NCBI RefSeq assembly: GCF_900143515.1
Contig: NZ_FSQT01000002.1
Coordinates: 931,501 to 995,500, forward strand
Reading direction: 5' to 3'
Source: Micromonospora cremea
Lineage (GTDB): Bacteria > Actinomycetota > Actinomycetes > Mycobacteriales > Micromonosporaceae
Length of the DNA: 64,000 bases
Part shown: in pieces, positions 9,502 to 18,550 of the stretch
Numbering within the stretch: position 1 is the first letter of the stretch
Layout: every line of letters begins with the position of its first letter
Notes under the pieces: generated by a model
Seen by the model: only the letters and a program-made list of their open reading frames with translations
Told to the model about the DNA's origin: nothing
Database searches by the model: none
Made by a program: the position numbers and the translations under genes

Positions 9502-10539
9502 TCACGCCAGCACGCAGGTCGGGCTCGGCACCGGCACGGGTTCGCCGATCGGCGCCGGGACGCCGGTGCCGGCGTCCCGCCGGAAGACCCGCACCATGTC
9601 CGCCCGCTCGTCGGCGACATAGAGGTGCTCCCCGATCAACGCGAAGTGCCGGGGCCACTCACCACCGGTGTCCACCTCGGCCACCAGCTCGGGCAGTTCG
9701 CCGGCCAGATCGAAGACGGCGATGGTGCCCACCCCCCGGTTGGCGACGTAGAGGAACCGGCCGTCCGGGGCGACCGCGACCTCCGACGGCTGGACATGGC
9801 CGGCTCGCTCGCTCGCCTCGACCCGACCGCGTTGGTGCAGCGCGCCGTCGTCGGTCAGCTCGTACGCGATGACCGAGGCGTCCAGCTCGCCGACGAGGTA
9901 GCAGCGCCGCCGGTCGGGGGGGCGGGCCAGGTGCCGGGGGCCCGTGCCGGGCGCCGTGCGGATCCGGGGCCCGCGGGGCACCAGCCGCCCGCTCGCGCCG
10001 TCCAGGTCGTACCGGTAGACCGAGTCGGTGCCGAGGTCGACCGCCAGAAGCGGCCCTCGGCCCGGGCCCGGCGAAACCATGTGGCAGTGCGCCCGCTCCT
10101 GGCGCTCCGGGTCGGCACCGCGCCCCTCGTGCACCACCAGGTCGGTGCGCTCACCGGGCACGCCCCGCGCGTCGAGCGGGAAGACCGCGACGCTGCCGCC
10201 GCCGTAGTTGGCCGCCACCAGGTGGCCGCCGTCGGGCAGCACCGCCAGGTGGCAGGGCTCGGCGCCGCCGGTCGACCAGTTGCCGAGCGGGTCCAGCGCC
10301 CCGTCGGGGCCGACCTGCCAGGCGCTGACCTCCCCGTCGGTCAGCTCGTTGACCGCGTACAGCACCGGGTGGGTGGGGTGCCGGGCCAGGAAGGAGGGAG
10401 ACGGGGTGATCGCCACCGTGCCGAGCGGGGCCAGGGACCCGGTGGCCGGGTCACGGCGGGCCGCGACGATGCCGCTGCCCCGCCCGCCGCTCTGCGCGGT
10501 GTAACACCCGATGTGGACGACCTCGACCTGACCACTCAC
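9502..10539 (-). CDS. Lactonase-family beta-propeller protein (6-phosphogluconolactonase type)
   Basis: A 345-residue seven-bladed propeller of the YbhE/PF10282 family, possibly hydrolysing 6-phosphogluconolactone or a related lactone. Repeating blade signatures are visible: HPTHPVLYAVNEL, CHLAVLPDGGHLVAANYGGG, PSEVAVAPDGRFLYVANRG and ALIGEHLYVADERADMVRVF. The start is placed at GTG 10539 because GGAGGGG lies eight bases upstream, although in-frame ATGs occur at 10560 and 10575. It is monocistronic. The substrate is not proven by sequence. Confidence 0.85.
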   Translation of the reverse strand: MSGQVEVVHIGCYTAQSGGRGSGIVAARRDPATGSLAPLGTVAITPSPSFLARHPTHPVLYAVNELTDGEVSAWQVGPDGALDPLGNWSTGGAEPCHLAVLPDGGHLVAANYGGGSVAVFPLDARGVPGERTDLVVHEGRGADPERQERAHCHMVSPGPGRGPLLAVDLGTDSVYRYDLDGASGRLVPRGPRIRTAPGTGPRHLARPPDRRRCYLVGELDASVIAYELTDDGALHQRGRVEASERAGHVQPSEVAVAPDGRFLYVANRGVGTIAVFDLAGELPELVAEVDTGGEWPRHFALIGEHLYVADERADMVRVFRRDAGTGVPAPIGEPVPVPSPTCVLA

Positions 10540-10676
10540 GTCCAACCCCTCCGCCGGCATTCTGCGTCGATCCAACCAGAGGCTGCCCGCGATGCCGGCC
10601 CGTTAACCGGCTTTCCGGCCCCGGATCGGCACCGCCAGGGCCCAGCCGCTGCCGCCCGGCCGTGGGCGGCGGCGAC

Positions 10677-11279
10677 TCAGGCGGCTGGCACCGGCTCGCC
10701 GCGCTGCCGGGCCACGTGCTCGACCAGGGAGATCAACACCAGCTTGCCGGACTGCCGGTCCCGCGCGTCGCAGAGCACCATCGGCACGTCCGGGTCCAGG
10801 TCGAGCGCCCGGCGTACGGTCTCCAGGTTGAACCGGCGGGAGTCGTCGAAGCAGTTCACGCCCACCACGAACGGGATGCCGCGCTGCTCGAAGTAGTCGA
10901 TGGAGGGGAAGCAGTCGGCCAGCCGCCGGGTATCGGCGAGCACCACCGCGCCGAGCGCCCCGAAGGCCAGCTCGTCCCAGAGGAACCAGAACCGGTCCTG
11001 GCCCGGGGTGCCGAACAGGTAGACCTGGAGGTCGTCGTTGATGGTGATCCGGCCGAAGTCCATCGCCACCGTGGTGGTCGACTTTCCCTCCACCCCGGAG
11101 ATGTCGTCGGTGCCGATCCCGGCGCCGGTCAGCACCTCCTCGGTCTGCAACGGCCGGACCTCGCTCAGCGCGCTCACCAGCGTCGTCTTGCCCGCTCCGA
11201 AGCCTCCGGCGATGAGGATCTTCAGTGCCAGCGGGACGGTGGTGCCGGAGCCCGCATGGTCATAGCGCACGAAGTCCAC
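10677..11279 (-). CDS. cvnD: CVN conservon GTPase (CvnD-like)
   Basis: A 200-residue small Ras-like/MglA-type GTPase, last gene of a four-gene conservon. The Walker A motif is GGFGAGKTT (about residue 24). Switch regions include GIGTDDISGVEGKSTTTVAM and LFGTPGQDRFWFLWDEL, and VVGVNCFDD stands at the base-recognition position where NKxD is usual. In Streptomyces, conservon proteins form a membrane-associated complex resembling eukaryotic G-protein signalling. The GTG start overlaps the end of the DUF742 gene by 20 bp, indicating translational coupling. Confidence 0.9.
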   Translation of the reverse strand: MDFVRYDHAGSGTTVPLALKILIAGGFGAGKTTLVSALSEVRPLQTEEVLTGAGIGTDDISGVEGKSTTTVAMDFGRITINDDLQVYLFGTPGQDRFWFLWDELAFGALGAVVLADTRRLADCFPSIDYFEQRGIPFVVGVNCFDDSRRFNLETVRRALDLDPDVPMVLCDARDRQSGKLVLISLVEHVARQRGEPVPAA

Positions 11280-11658
11280 TGACCGCCGCCTTGAGGATGT
11301 CGTTGTCGGGAAGGTGGCCGGCGGCCGGCGGCTCGTGCACCGCGACCAGGCCCTGGGCGAGGAGGTCACCGAGCAGCACCCGGACCACCCCGACCGCGAG
11401 GTCCAGCTCGGCCGCCAGCTCGGCCACCGACACCGGCCGGTGGGCCAGCGCGACCAGCCGCCGGTGCTCCGGGAGCAGCCGCGGGTCGGCCGCCGGGTCC
11501 AGATCCGACCCGGCCAGCACGAACGCGACGAGGTCGAACCCATCGACGGCGGAGCGTACCCGGCCGCCGGTGAGGGTGTACGGGCGCACTACCGGGCCGG
11601 CGTCGCCGTCCAGCCACTCGTGCTGCGGCCCGGGCGGCTCAGCTCGCATCACCGGCAC
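11260..11658 (-). CDS. cvnC: CVN conservon DUF742 protein (CvnC-like)
   Basis: A 132-residue DUF742 protein. The core reads GPVVRPYTLTGGRVRSA, then a winged-helix-like segment (RPVSVAELAAELDLAVGVVR, VLLGDLLAQGLVAVHEP) and ends PDNDILKAAVSGLRAL, the usual family ending. It is the third gene of the operon and overlaps both the roadblock gene (11639-11658) and the GTPase gene (11260-11279). An in-frame ATG at 11649 is an alternative start. It probably adapts between sensor and GTPase. Confidence 0.9.
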   Translation of the reverse strand: MPVMRAEPPGPQHEWLDGDAGPVVRPYTLTGGRVRSAVDGFDLVAFVLAGSDLDPAADPRLLPEHRRLVALAHRPVSVAELAAELDLAVGVVRVLLGDLLAQGLVAVHEPPAAGHLPDNDILKAAVSGLRAL

Positions 11659-12061
11659 CCGCCGACGACCGGGCCGGCGCGGTGAGGTTTTCCCCCACCC
11701 GGATCACCAGCATCGCCATCTCGTACGCGACCAGGCCGATGTCCGCGTCGGCGTCACTCACCACGGCCAGGCAGGTGCCCTGCCCGGCGGCGGTGACGAA
11801 GAGGTACGCCGACTCCATCTCCACCACGGTCTGCCGGACCGGGCCACCGTCCACGTGCCGGCTCGCGCCCCGGGCCAGGCTGGAGAAGCCGGCGGCGAGG
11901 GCGCAGAGGTGCTCGGCGTCGGAGCGCTCCAGCTCGGCCGAGGAGCCGAGCAGCAGCCCGTCGGCAGAGAGCACCACCGCCTCCCGGGCCGCCGGTACCC
12001 GTTCCACCAACTCGTCGAGCAGCCAGTCGAGGCCGGCGCTCTGCTTCGTCGAATGCGGCAC
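11639..12061 (-). CDS. cvnB: CVN conservon roadblock/LC7 protein (CvnB-like)
   Basis: A 140-residue roadblock/LC7-fold protein: LDWLLDELVERVPAAREAVV, LSADGLLLGSSAELERSDAE, LCALAAGFSSLARGAS, and a beta strand SAYLFVTAAGQGTCLAVVSD. Such proteins dimerise and regulate small GTPases, here the partner encoded two genes downstream. The GTG start shares one base with the TAG stop of the kinase gene (TAGTG), so the two are translationally coupled. Confidence 0.92.
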   Translation of the reverse strand: MPHSTKQSAGLDWLLDELVERVPAAREAVVLSADGLLLGSSAELERSDAEHLCALAAGFSSLARGASRHVDGGPVRQTVVEMESAYLFVTAAGQGTCLAVVSDADADIGLVAYEMAMLVIRVGENLTAPARSSAGAGDAS

Positions 12062-14619
12062 TAGGCGTCCCTCTCAGTCGCGGTCAGGGGTTCGGAGGCC
12101 GCCGCGGGTGCGGGCGCGGCGACCGGGGCAGGAACCGGGCCGGCGGTCGGCCCGACATCCGGGTCCCCGCCGGCCCGGCTGGCGTTGCCTCCTGGCGCCG
12201 CCGGGTCCGAAGAGGACGACGCGGCGGAGGCGGGACCTGCCGGGGCGGTGACCGGGCCTGCCGGGGCGGCCGGGGTGACGACGGTGGCGCGGCCCCGCGC
12301 GGTGCCGGCCTGGAGAGCCGACATCACCCGACGCACCTCCTCGGGCGATCGGGGCGTCGGGGTGTCGGTGACGGTCGACCGGGGCCGGGATGCCGGGGTA
12401 CGCCGCCGCACCCGACGGGGCAGCCCGTCCAGCTCGTCCACCGCCTCGCCGTCGGCTGGCACCCGGTCGGCCGCACCGTCACCGGGCCCGCCGCCATCGG
12501 CCGGCCCGGTCGGCGGCGGCCCGCCATCGCCTGACCCGTTGGCGTCCGAACCGTTGGCGGGCACCGGGTCCGGCACCGGTGCGCCGGTGGGTCGGGCGGA
12601 CGGGGAGCCGGCGGTGAGTGACCGGCTGCGGCCGGCCCGGGGCCGCGGCATGGCAGCGCGCCGGCCGGTCCTGGCCGGCCGCCGGTCCGGGCCGGGTGGC
12701 GCGGCGCCCAGCCCGGCCGGGTCGGGGCCGGCCGGCGGCTCGGTGGTGATCAGGTCGGTGGGGACCAGCACCACGGCGGTCACCCCACCCTCCCCCGACG
12801 GGCGCAGCCGCACCCGCACCCCGTGCCGGGCGGCCAGCCGGGCCACCACGAAGAGACCGAGGCGGGCGCTCTGCGCCGGGTCGAACTCGGGCGAGCTGGC
12901 CAGCCGGACGTTGGCACTCTCCAGGGCCGCGGCGGACATCCCCAGTCCCTGGTCGGTGATCTCCAGCGCGTACCCGTTGGCCACCTGCTCCCCGGTGACG
13001 GTGACCCGGGTGTCCGGCGGTGAGAAGGCCGTGGCGTTCTCGATCAGCTCGGCGAGCAGGTGGATGACGTCGCCGACGGCCCGGCCCAGCACGCCGGCCG
13101 GCTGCACGGCGGTGATGTCCACCCGCTCGTACGCCTCGACCTCGGAGCTCGCGCCCCGGATCAGGTCGACCATCGCGACCGGGTTGCGCCAGCCCCGGCC
13201 CGGCGCGGAGCCGGCGAGGATGACCAGGTCCTCGGCGTGTCGACGGAGCCGGGTGGCCAGGTGGTCCACCTGGAACAGCTCGGCCAGCTCGTCCGGGTCC
13301 TCGGCGCGCCGCTCCATGCGGTCCAGCAGGTGCAGCTGCCGGTGCACCAGGCTCTGGCTGCGCCGGGCGATGTTGAGGAAGACCTCGTTGAGCCCCCGGC
13401 GCAGGGTGACCTCGTCCACCGCGGCCTGGACCGCGGTGCGCTGCACCTCGGTGAAGGCTCGCCCGACCTCGCCGATCTCGTCGTGGCCGTATTGCAGTGG
13501 AGGCGCCTCCCGGGCGACGTCGACCTGCTCACCACGGCGCAGCCGGGTCACCACGTCCGGCAGCCGGTGCTCGGCCAGCTCCAGCGCGGCGGTGCGGACC
13601 CCGCTGAGCCGTCGGACCAGCGTCCGGCCGACCCGCAGCGCCACCAGCACCGAGATCACCACGGCGACGAGCCCGAGCACCCCGGCGACGGCCAGCCGGA
13701 CCAGGATCCGGACCGCCATCGGCACCGAGCGGTCGGTGAGCCCGTCGGCCTCGGCCAGCTCGAAGTCGCGGAGCTGCTGCTGCACCGCGTCGTGGCTGGC
13801 CTGCCAGGCCGCCGCGTCCACCGGCGGCCGGCCGGACCGGTTGGCCACGACCAGCGCGTCCTGCATGGTCCGCAGGCGGGTGAACGCCGCACCCTCGGTC
13901 AACCGCTGGTACGCGGCCCGACCGGCCTCGGGCAGGTCGGCCACCGCGCTCTCGGTGAGCCACCGCTGGTTGCCGATGGCCTGCACGAGCTGGGTGTGCT
14001 CCCCCTCGGCGAACCGGCCCGCCGTCAGCGCGCCGGCCAGCAGGGCGTCGGCCTGGCCGAGCAGCTCCCGCGAGCGGCCCAGCGCGGTGAGCGCCAGCGC
14101 CTGCCGGTTCAGGGCGGGCTCGGTCAGGTTCGCCATGCCGGCGAACGCCTGGAAGGCCGAGGAGACCATGCCGCTGTAGAGGCCGATGGCGCCGGCCCGG
14201 TCCACCTTGCGGTCGTCGATGAAGTCCCGACCGGTCGGCAGCGCCGCAAGGGCGGTGACCAGTTGGTCGACCCGGGCGTCGAGCTGGTCGTCGGCGGCGT
14301 CGCGCAGCTCTTCCCCGTCGACCCGGCGGCGCAGCTCGGCGACCGCCCGATCGGTACGCTGCCGCTGCTCGACCAGGGCTGGCAGCTCGGTGGCGCCGGC
14401 GAGCTGCACCACCGAGAGCCGGCGTTCGCGTTGCAGCTCGGTGACCACGGCCTCGCCGGGGCGGCCCAGGTCGTACAGCAGGGTGCGGGCGGAGAGCAGG
14501 TTCAGGGCCGGACCGAAGGTCAGCGTGGTGGCGAAGATCCACAACGCCAGTAGCGCGGTCACCGGCGCGACGACCAACGCGGTCAGCTTCGAGCGGATCG
14601 GCCAGTCGCGGGTTCTCAT
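12061..14619 (-). CDS. cvnA: CVN conservon sensor histidine kinase-like protein (CvnA-like)
   Basis: An 852-residue membrane sensor leading the conservon. The first membrane helix is near residues 10-35 (LTALVVAPVTALLALWIFAT). An extracellular nitrate-sensor-like helical domain follows, then a second helix (ILVRLAVAGVLGLVAVVISV) and a HAMP-like segment. The ATPase domain has the N-box HLLAELIENATAFSPP, G1 ITDQGLGMSA and a following Gly-rich LGLFVVARLAARHG. The C-terminal 200 residues are Pro/Ala-rich and disordered. The ATG at 14619 is chosen over an in-frame start at 14709 because the membrane helix then follows at the usual distance. It is the first gene of cvnABCD. Confidence 0.9.
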   Translation of the reverse strand: MRTRDWPIRSKLTALVVAPVTALLALWIFATTLTFGPALNLLSARTLLYDLGRPGEAVVTELQRERRLSVVQLAGATELPALVEQRQRTDRAVAELRRRVDGEELRDAADDQLDARVDQLVTALAALPTGRDFIDDRKVDRAGAIGLYSGMVSSAFQAFAGMANLTEPALNRQALALTALGRSRELLGQADALLAGALTAGRFAEGEHTQLVQAIGNQRWLTESAVADLPEAGRAAYQRLTEGAAFTRLRTMQDALVVANRSGRPPVDAAAWQASHDAVQQQLRDFELAEADGLTDRSVPMAVRILVRLAVAGVLGLVAVVISVLVALRVGRTLVRRLSGVRTAALELAEHRLPDVVTRLRRGEQVDVAREAPPLQYGHDEIGEVGRAFTEVQRTAVQAAVDEVTLRRGLNEVFLNIARRSQSLVHRQLHLLDRMERRAEDPDELAELFQVDHLATRLRRHAEDLVILAGSAPGRGWRNPVAMVDLIRGASSEVEAYERVDITAVQPAGVLGRAVGDVIHLLAELIENATAFSPPDTRVTVTGEQVANGYALEITDQGLGMSAAALESANVRLASSPEFDPAQSARLGLFVVARLAARHGVRVRLRPSGEGGVTAVVLVPTDLITTEPPAGPDPAGLGAAPPGPDRRPARTGRRAAMPRPRAGRSRSLTAGSPSARPTGAPVPDPVPANGSDANGSGDGGPPPTGPADGGGPGDGAADRVPADGEAVDELDGLPRRVRRRTPASRPRSTVTDTPTPRSPEEVRRVMSALQAGTARGRATVVTPAAPAGPVTAPAGPASAASSSSDPAAPGGNASRAGGDPDVGPTAGPVPAPVAAPAPAAASEPLTATERDA

Positions 14620-14809
14620 TAGACCTCGCCCGTGCAGGGGTGGCAGGAGGGGCGCCGGCACCGCCGGGCAGCGCTCCGGCCGGCTGCGCCCGACCAGGAG
14701 GCCGGGCACCGGCGCGGGCGCCTTGGGCAGAATACGTAATCGTGCGGCGTTGCACTACCGCCTGTTGCGCCAACATGGACGCTCCGAAATGCGCTCGGCC
14801 CGGCACGGC

Positions 14810-14841
14810 GAGCGCCCCGCCGGTGGACCGGCGGGGCGCTC
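14810..14841 (-). terminator. Hairpin terminator after katA
   Basis: A perfect 15-bp GC-rich stem (14810-14824 with 14827-14841) and 2-nt loop lie 19 bp beyond the catalase stop. There is no U-tract, which is normal for actinobacterial hairpin terminators. Confidence 0.7.
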
Positions 14842-14859
14842 GTGGTCGTGCGGTACGGG

Positions 14860-16350
14860 TCAGGCGTTGACGGCGATGTCGATCCCCTCGGCGACCCGCC
14901 GGCCGTAGGTCTCGTCGCACTGGCTGAAGTGCCAGACCATCTTCTCCTGGATGTGCTTGTCGCACTGGGCCAGGAGCGTGGTCAGGTTGAGGATCAGGTC
15001 GTCGCGCTCCCAGTCCGCCATCTCACGGAAGCGCCGGCCGGCCTGGGAGTAGTTGTTCTGCCGCTCGATCGGGGCCTTCATGATCTGCCCGGAGACGAAC
15101 GGACGGTACTCCCGGTAGGACTCGTCGGCCTCCTGGAGACCGGCGACCGAGGAGGGCTCGAAGTTGATGTGCGGGTTGCCGCCCCGGTTGTCCACCCCGT
15201 ACGACATCTGGCCGCCACCCTGGTTGGTGCTGACCTGGACGTCCTCCCGAGGACGGTTGACCGGCAGCTGGAGGTAGTTCGGGCCGACCCGGTAGCGCTG
15301 GGTGTCCGAGTAGGAGAAGGTGCGCCCGACCAGCATCTTGTCGTCGGAGAAGTCGATGCCGTCGACCAGCACACCGGTGCCGAAGGCGATCTGCTCGTTC
15401 TCGTTGTGGTGGTCGGTGATGTTGCGGTTGAGCGTCATCATGCCCACCGGCAGGTAGGGGAACTGCTCCTCCGGCCAGATCTTGGTGTCGTCGAGCGGGT
15501 CGAAGTCCAGCTCCGGGTGCTCGTGATCGCTCATGATCTGCACGTTGAGCTCCCACTGCGGGTACTCGCCGCGCTCGATCGCCTCGTAGAGGTCCTTGGA
15601 GGCGTGGCCCAGCTCGGTGGCCTGGATCGCGTCCGCCTCGGCCTGGGTCAGGTTGTGCTCGCCCTGCTGGGTCAGCCAGTGGAACTTGACCAGCACACCC
15701 TCGCCCTGAGCGTTGACGAGACGGTAGGTGTTGACTCCGGAGCCCCGCATGGTGCGGTAGTTCTTCGGGATGCCGTACGGGGAGAAGAGCCAGGTCAGCA
15801 TGTGCATCGACTCCGGCGTGTTCGACATGAAGTCGAAGATCCGGTTGGGCTCCTGGCGGAAGGTCACCGGGTCCGGCTTCAGCGCGTGGATCACGTCGGG
15901 GAACTTGATCGCGTCGCGGATGAAGAAGACTTGGAGGTTGTTGCCCACCACGTCCCAGTTGCCGTCCTCGGTGCGGAACTTGACCGCGAAGCCGCGCGGG
16001 TCGCGGGCGGCCTCGGAGGAGTCCCGGCCGCCGATGACGGTGGAGAACCGGATGGTGACCGGGGTCTTCTTGCCCTTGGTCTGGAACAGCTTGGCGCGGG
16101 TGTACTTCGCCGCCGGTTCGCCACCGATCGTCCCGTACGCCTCGAACTCGCCGTGTGCGACGAAACCACGCGCGTGCACGACCCGCTCCGGGATCCGCTC
16201 CCGGTCGAAGTGGCTGATCTTCTCCAGGAAGTGGTAGTTCTCCAGCGTGGCGGGGCCGCGCGAACCGACCGTCCGCTGCTGCTGGTTGTTGTGCACGGGG
16301 TGGCCCTGTCGGGTGGTCAGGATCGGCTTGCTGGCCTGTGGGTCGCTCAT
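14860..16350 (-). CDS. katA: Monofunctional heme catalase
   Basis: Decomposes hydrogen peroxide in the cytoplasm. The protein (496 residues) is a full-length small-subunit catalase. The distal His lies in [20 protein letters not shown], the distal Asn in [20 protein letters not shown], and the proximal heme-ligand Tyr in [35 protein letters not shown] is the usual signature region. Its ATG overlaps the stop of the damaged furA gene (ATGA), and a FurA-type operator lies upstream of that gene. The ancestral arrangement is therefore peroxide- or iron-regulated furA-katA. With furA broken, expression may be unregulated in cis. Confidence 0.97.
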   Translation of the reverse strand: MSDPQASKPILTTRQGHPVHNNQQQRTVGSRGPATLENYHFLEKISHFDRERIPERVVHARGFVAHGEFEAYGTIGGEPAAKYTRAKLFQTKGKKTPVTIRFSTVIGGRDSSEAARDPRGFAVKFRTEDGNWDVVGNNLQVFFIRDAIKFPDVIHALKPDPVTFRQEPNRIFDFMSNTPESMHMLTWLFSPYGIPKNYRTMRGSGVNTYRLVNAQGEGVLVKFHWLTQQGEHNLTQAEADAIQATELGHASKDLYEAIERGEYPQWELNVQIMSDHEHPELDFDPLDDTKIWPEEQFPYLPVGMMTLNRNITDHHNENEQIAFGTGVLVDGIDFSDDKMLVGRTFSYSDTQRYRVGPNYLQLPVNRPREDVQVSTNQGGGQMSYGVDNRGGNPHINFEPSSVAGLQEADESYREYRPFVSGQIMKAPIERQNNYSQAGRRFREMADWERDDLILNLTTLLAQCDKHIQEKMVWHFSQCDETYGRRVAEGIDIAVNA

Positions 16351-16622
16351 CGCTCTCCTCCGGATAGGTGGTGCGGTGTGCCTGATCGGTCCTGGGACTG
16401 GCAGTCGGGGCAGCGGCCCCAGTGGGTGACCTGGGTGTGATCGACGGCGATCGCGGTGACTTCCGGATCCAGGCAGGGGCCGGGGGCGTCGCTCGGGTCG
16501 ATCGCGTCGGCGTCGAGGTGTGGCCGGTCACGCACCGTCGCGAGCACCGCGAGGCGAGGCTGAGTGACCCGCAGCCCGGCCGCCCGCAGGCGTTCGGAGT
16601 TGACCGGCATCACCCCAGCCAA
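16347..16622 (-). pseudogene. furA: furA-like regulator with an internal in-frame deletion
   Basis: Encodes only about 87-91 residues instead of about 140. The N-terminus matches Fur/CatR proteins (ERLRAAGLRVTQPRLAVLAT, then [11 protein letters not shown]). The C-terminus matches the end of the same family (PCLDPE, then [12 protein letters not shown]). The middle is missing: recognition helix, His-rich metal site and the first CxxC, roughly 55-60 residues. The frame stays open, so a short protein could still be made but should not bind DNA normally. ATG 16610, GTG 16613 and TTG 16622 are candidate starts. The gene is coupled to katA by ATGA overlap. Confidence 0.8.
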
Positions 16623-16627
16623 GCGCG

Positions 16628-16645
16628 TTTTCTGGAATGAGTCAA
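16628..16645 (-). promoter_or_regulatory. FurA-type operator/promoter of furA-katA
   Basis: On the minus strand the sequence TTGACTCATTCCAGAAAA stands just upstream of the furA start. It closely matches the actinobacterial FurA operator described for mycobacterial furA-katG, and TTGACT can serve as the -35 element. It remains intact although furA is deleted internally. Confidence 0.75.
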
Positions 16646-16806
16646 GTTTTGCCCGGACCCCGTGCTGTAGCCCTCGTCATCGCACGAACGGAAACACGTT
16701 CCGCGACAACCGACACGACACCGGACATGGACCGTTGAGGAAAGTGCCCCGGATCGGGATTGGCGATCAGTGCGCCGAGGGAATACGAGGTGACGAAGGA
16801 GGAGCC

Positions 16807-17403
16807 ATGTCGCCCACGCAGATAATCGTCATCGTGCTCGTCGTGCTGGTGGTGGTCGCGGCACTGGCCGTGGCCGTCCGGACGCTCGGCCGGCGCCGCG
16901 CACTTCGCAGCCGCTTCGGGCCGGAGTACGACCGGGTGGTGGCGGAGCAGGACAGCCGATCCGCCGCGGAGCGCGAGCTGCGCGACCGGGAACGCCGGCA
17001 CGCCGAGCTCACGCTCACCCCGCTCAGCCCGGAGTCCCGGGCGCGCTACGCCGCCGCCTGGGAGGAGCTCCAGGTCCGCTTCGTCGACTCGCCGGGCGAG
17101 ACCGTGGGCGACGCGGACGAGCTGGTCACCCGGCTCATCGAGGAACAGGGCTATCCGACCGGGGACTTCTCCGACCAGATCGCCCATCTCTCCGTCGACC
17201 ACGCCCGCACGCTGACCAACTACCGGGACGCGCACGAAATCCACCTGCGCAACTCCCGGGGCGAAGCCAGCACCGAGGAGCTGCGCCAGGCGGTCGTGCA
17301 CTACCGGGCACTCTTCGCCGACCTGCTCGGTGAGGAGCCGGTCGGCCACCGCCCGCCCGAACAGCGCCACCCGGACACCCCGCACGACGCCACGAGCCGC
17401 TGA
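16807..17403 (+). CDS. Single-pass membrane protein, conserved actinobacterial hypothetical
   Basis: A 198-residue protein with one N-terminal membrane helix (IIVIVLVVLVVVAALAVAV), a basic stop-transfer stretch RRRALRSR, and a charged helical cytoplasmic part. The C-terminal region, AAWEELQVRFVDSPGETVGD to VVHYRALFADLLG, is repeated in the C-terminus of the next gene. A strong SD (GGAGGAG, 16797-16803) fixes the ATG. It is the first of a two-gene unit, 11 bp before the next ORF. Function is unknown. Confidence 0.8.
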   Translation: MSPTQIIVIVLVVLVVVAALAVAVRTLGRRRALRSRFGPEYDRVVAEQDSRSAAERELRDRERRHAELTLTPLSPESRARYAAAWEELQVRFVDSPGETVGDADELVTRLIEEQGYPTGDFSDQIAHLSVDHARTLTNYRDAHEIHLRNSRGEASTEELRQAVVHYRALFADLLGEEPVGHRPPEQRHPDTPHDATSR

Positions 17404-17414
17404 GGAGGCCACCG

Positions 17415-18338
17415 ATGCGCCAGGAAGAGCCGCAAGTGGACAACGACCATCCGGAGGCCGTCCGGTCCGCGCCGGTGCCGGTGCCGCCGGCCGGCGACCG
17501 GGCCGGTCGCGCGGACGTGCCCGAGGACGCCCTGGACGACCGGGGCACCTTCGACGACCCGTCGCCCGCCGAGGAGCGGACCGACGAGGGCGGGTTCCAT
17601 GAGCCCGGACCGCTGCCGACCGTCTTCGGCGCCACCACGGTGGCCGATGCGGTGGCGGCGTCCGCTCTGGCCAGCCCACGCCGACAGGATCAGCCGGACC
17701 CCCGGGCCGAGCGGACCGCCGAGCCCGGCGACGGCGCCGAGGACGGCGAGCGTGAAGGCCTGCGCGCCGACCCCACCGCCGAGCTGCACCGCCGGGACAC
17801 CGATCCGGAGACCGACGACGCCCGCGCCGGCGCGTCCACGCGGACCGTCGCTCCGCCGGGAAGCCCGAACGGTGGACCTGAGCGGCGCAGTGATCTGACC
17901 TCGGCCGGCGGCGACCCGGGCGCGGCCGCCTACGGCAGCGCCACGCCGGGGATGGTCGATCCGGACGCGGTCTCGCCGGATGCCGACCCGGTGCTGGCCC
18001 CCAGTGGCGCCGGCACCTCGTTGGAGTCGGCCGGCACGTCGCGACCCGCCGGCTCGACCGTGGCGGCCGAGCCGGCCACGCTTCTCGACGCGGACACCGC
18101 ACAGCGTTTCCGGGACCGCTGGCGGGACGTGCAGCTGCGCTTCGTGGACGATCCGCACGCCGCGGCCGGCGAGGCGCAGTCGCTGGTGGAGGAGGCCATC
18201 CAGGCGCTCGCGTCGGCGCTGGCCGCGCAGAAGAACGCGCTGGGCGGGTGGCAGGACGCCGGCTCGGCGGACACCGAGGAACTGCGGATGGCGGTACGCC
18301 GTTACCGGGACTTCCTGGACCGCGTGCTGGGTCGCTGA
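17415..18338 (+). CDS. Conserved hypothetical with disordered N-terminus and helical C-terminal domain
   Basis: 307 residues. Residues 1-220 are rich in Asp, Glu, Pro, Ala and Thr with no recognisable fold. Residues of about 225-307 (RFRDRWRDVQLRFVDDPHAA to AVRRYRDFLDRVLG) are clearly related to the C-terminal domain of the preceding gene, including the shared patterns W-x-x-x-Q-x-RFVD-x-P and EELR-x-AV-x-x-YR-x-x. GAGGAGG precedes the ATG. The two products probably arose by duplication and may interact. Function is unknown. Confidence 0.78.
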   Translation: MRQEEPQVDNDHPEAVRSAPVPVPPAGDRAGRADVPEDALDDRGTFDDPSPAEERTDEGGFHEPGPLPTVFGATTVADAVAASALASPRRQDQPDPRAERTAEPGDGAEDGEREGLRADPTAELHRRDTDPETDDARAGASTRTVAPPGSPNGGPERRSDLTSAGGDPGAAAYGSATPGMVDPDAVSPDADPVLAPSGAGTSLESAGTSRPAGSTVAAEPATLLDADTAQRFRDRWRDVQLRFVDDPHAAAGEAQSLVEEAIQALASALAAQKNALGGWQDAGSADTEELRMAVRRYRDFLDRVLGR

Positions 18339-18350
18339 GCGACAAACCAC

Positions 18351-18392
18351 GTGCGGGGGCGCCCTGGCCAGCCGGCCGGGGCGCCCCCGCAC
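18351..18392 (+). terminator. Hairpin terminator
   Basis: A 13-bp perfect GC stem (18351-18363 with 18380-18392) with a 16-nt loop starts 12 bp after the stop of the upstream two-gene unit. Confidence 0.7.
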
Positions 18393-18550
18393 GCCCGGCG
18401 AGCCACCCCCGCCCGTTCGACCGCTGATCGGCCCGGTCAAGACCGCCCCAGCAGGCCCGAACAGGGCCGACTCGACATCCAGGCGTGAAATCACCCGTTC
18501 GGGGTAATAGGGCGCGCGATCGAACGGGCGGCGGACGAGGGGTGACGGCG

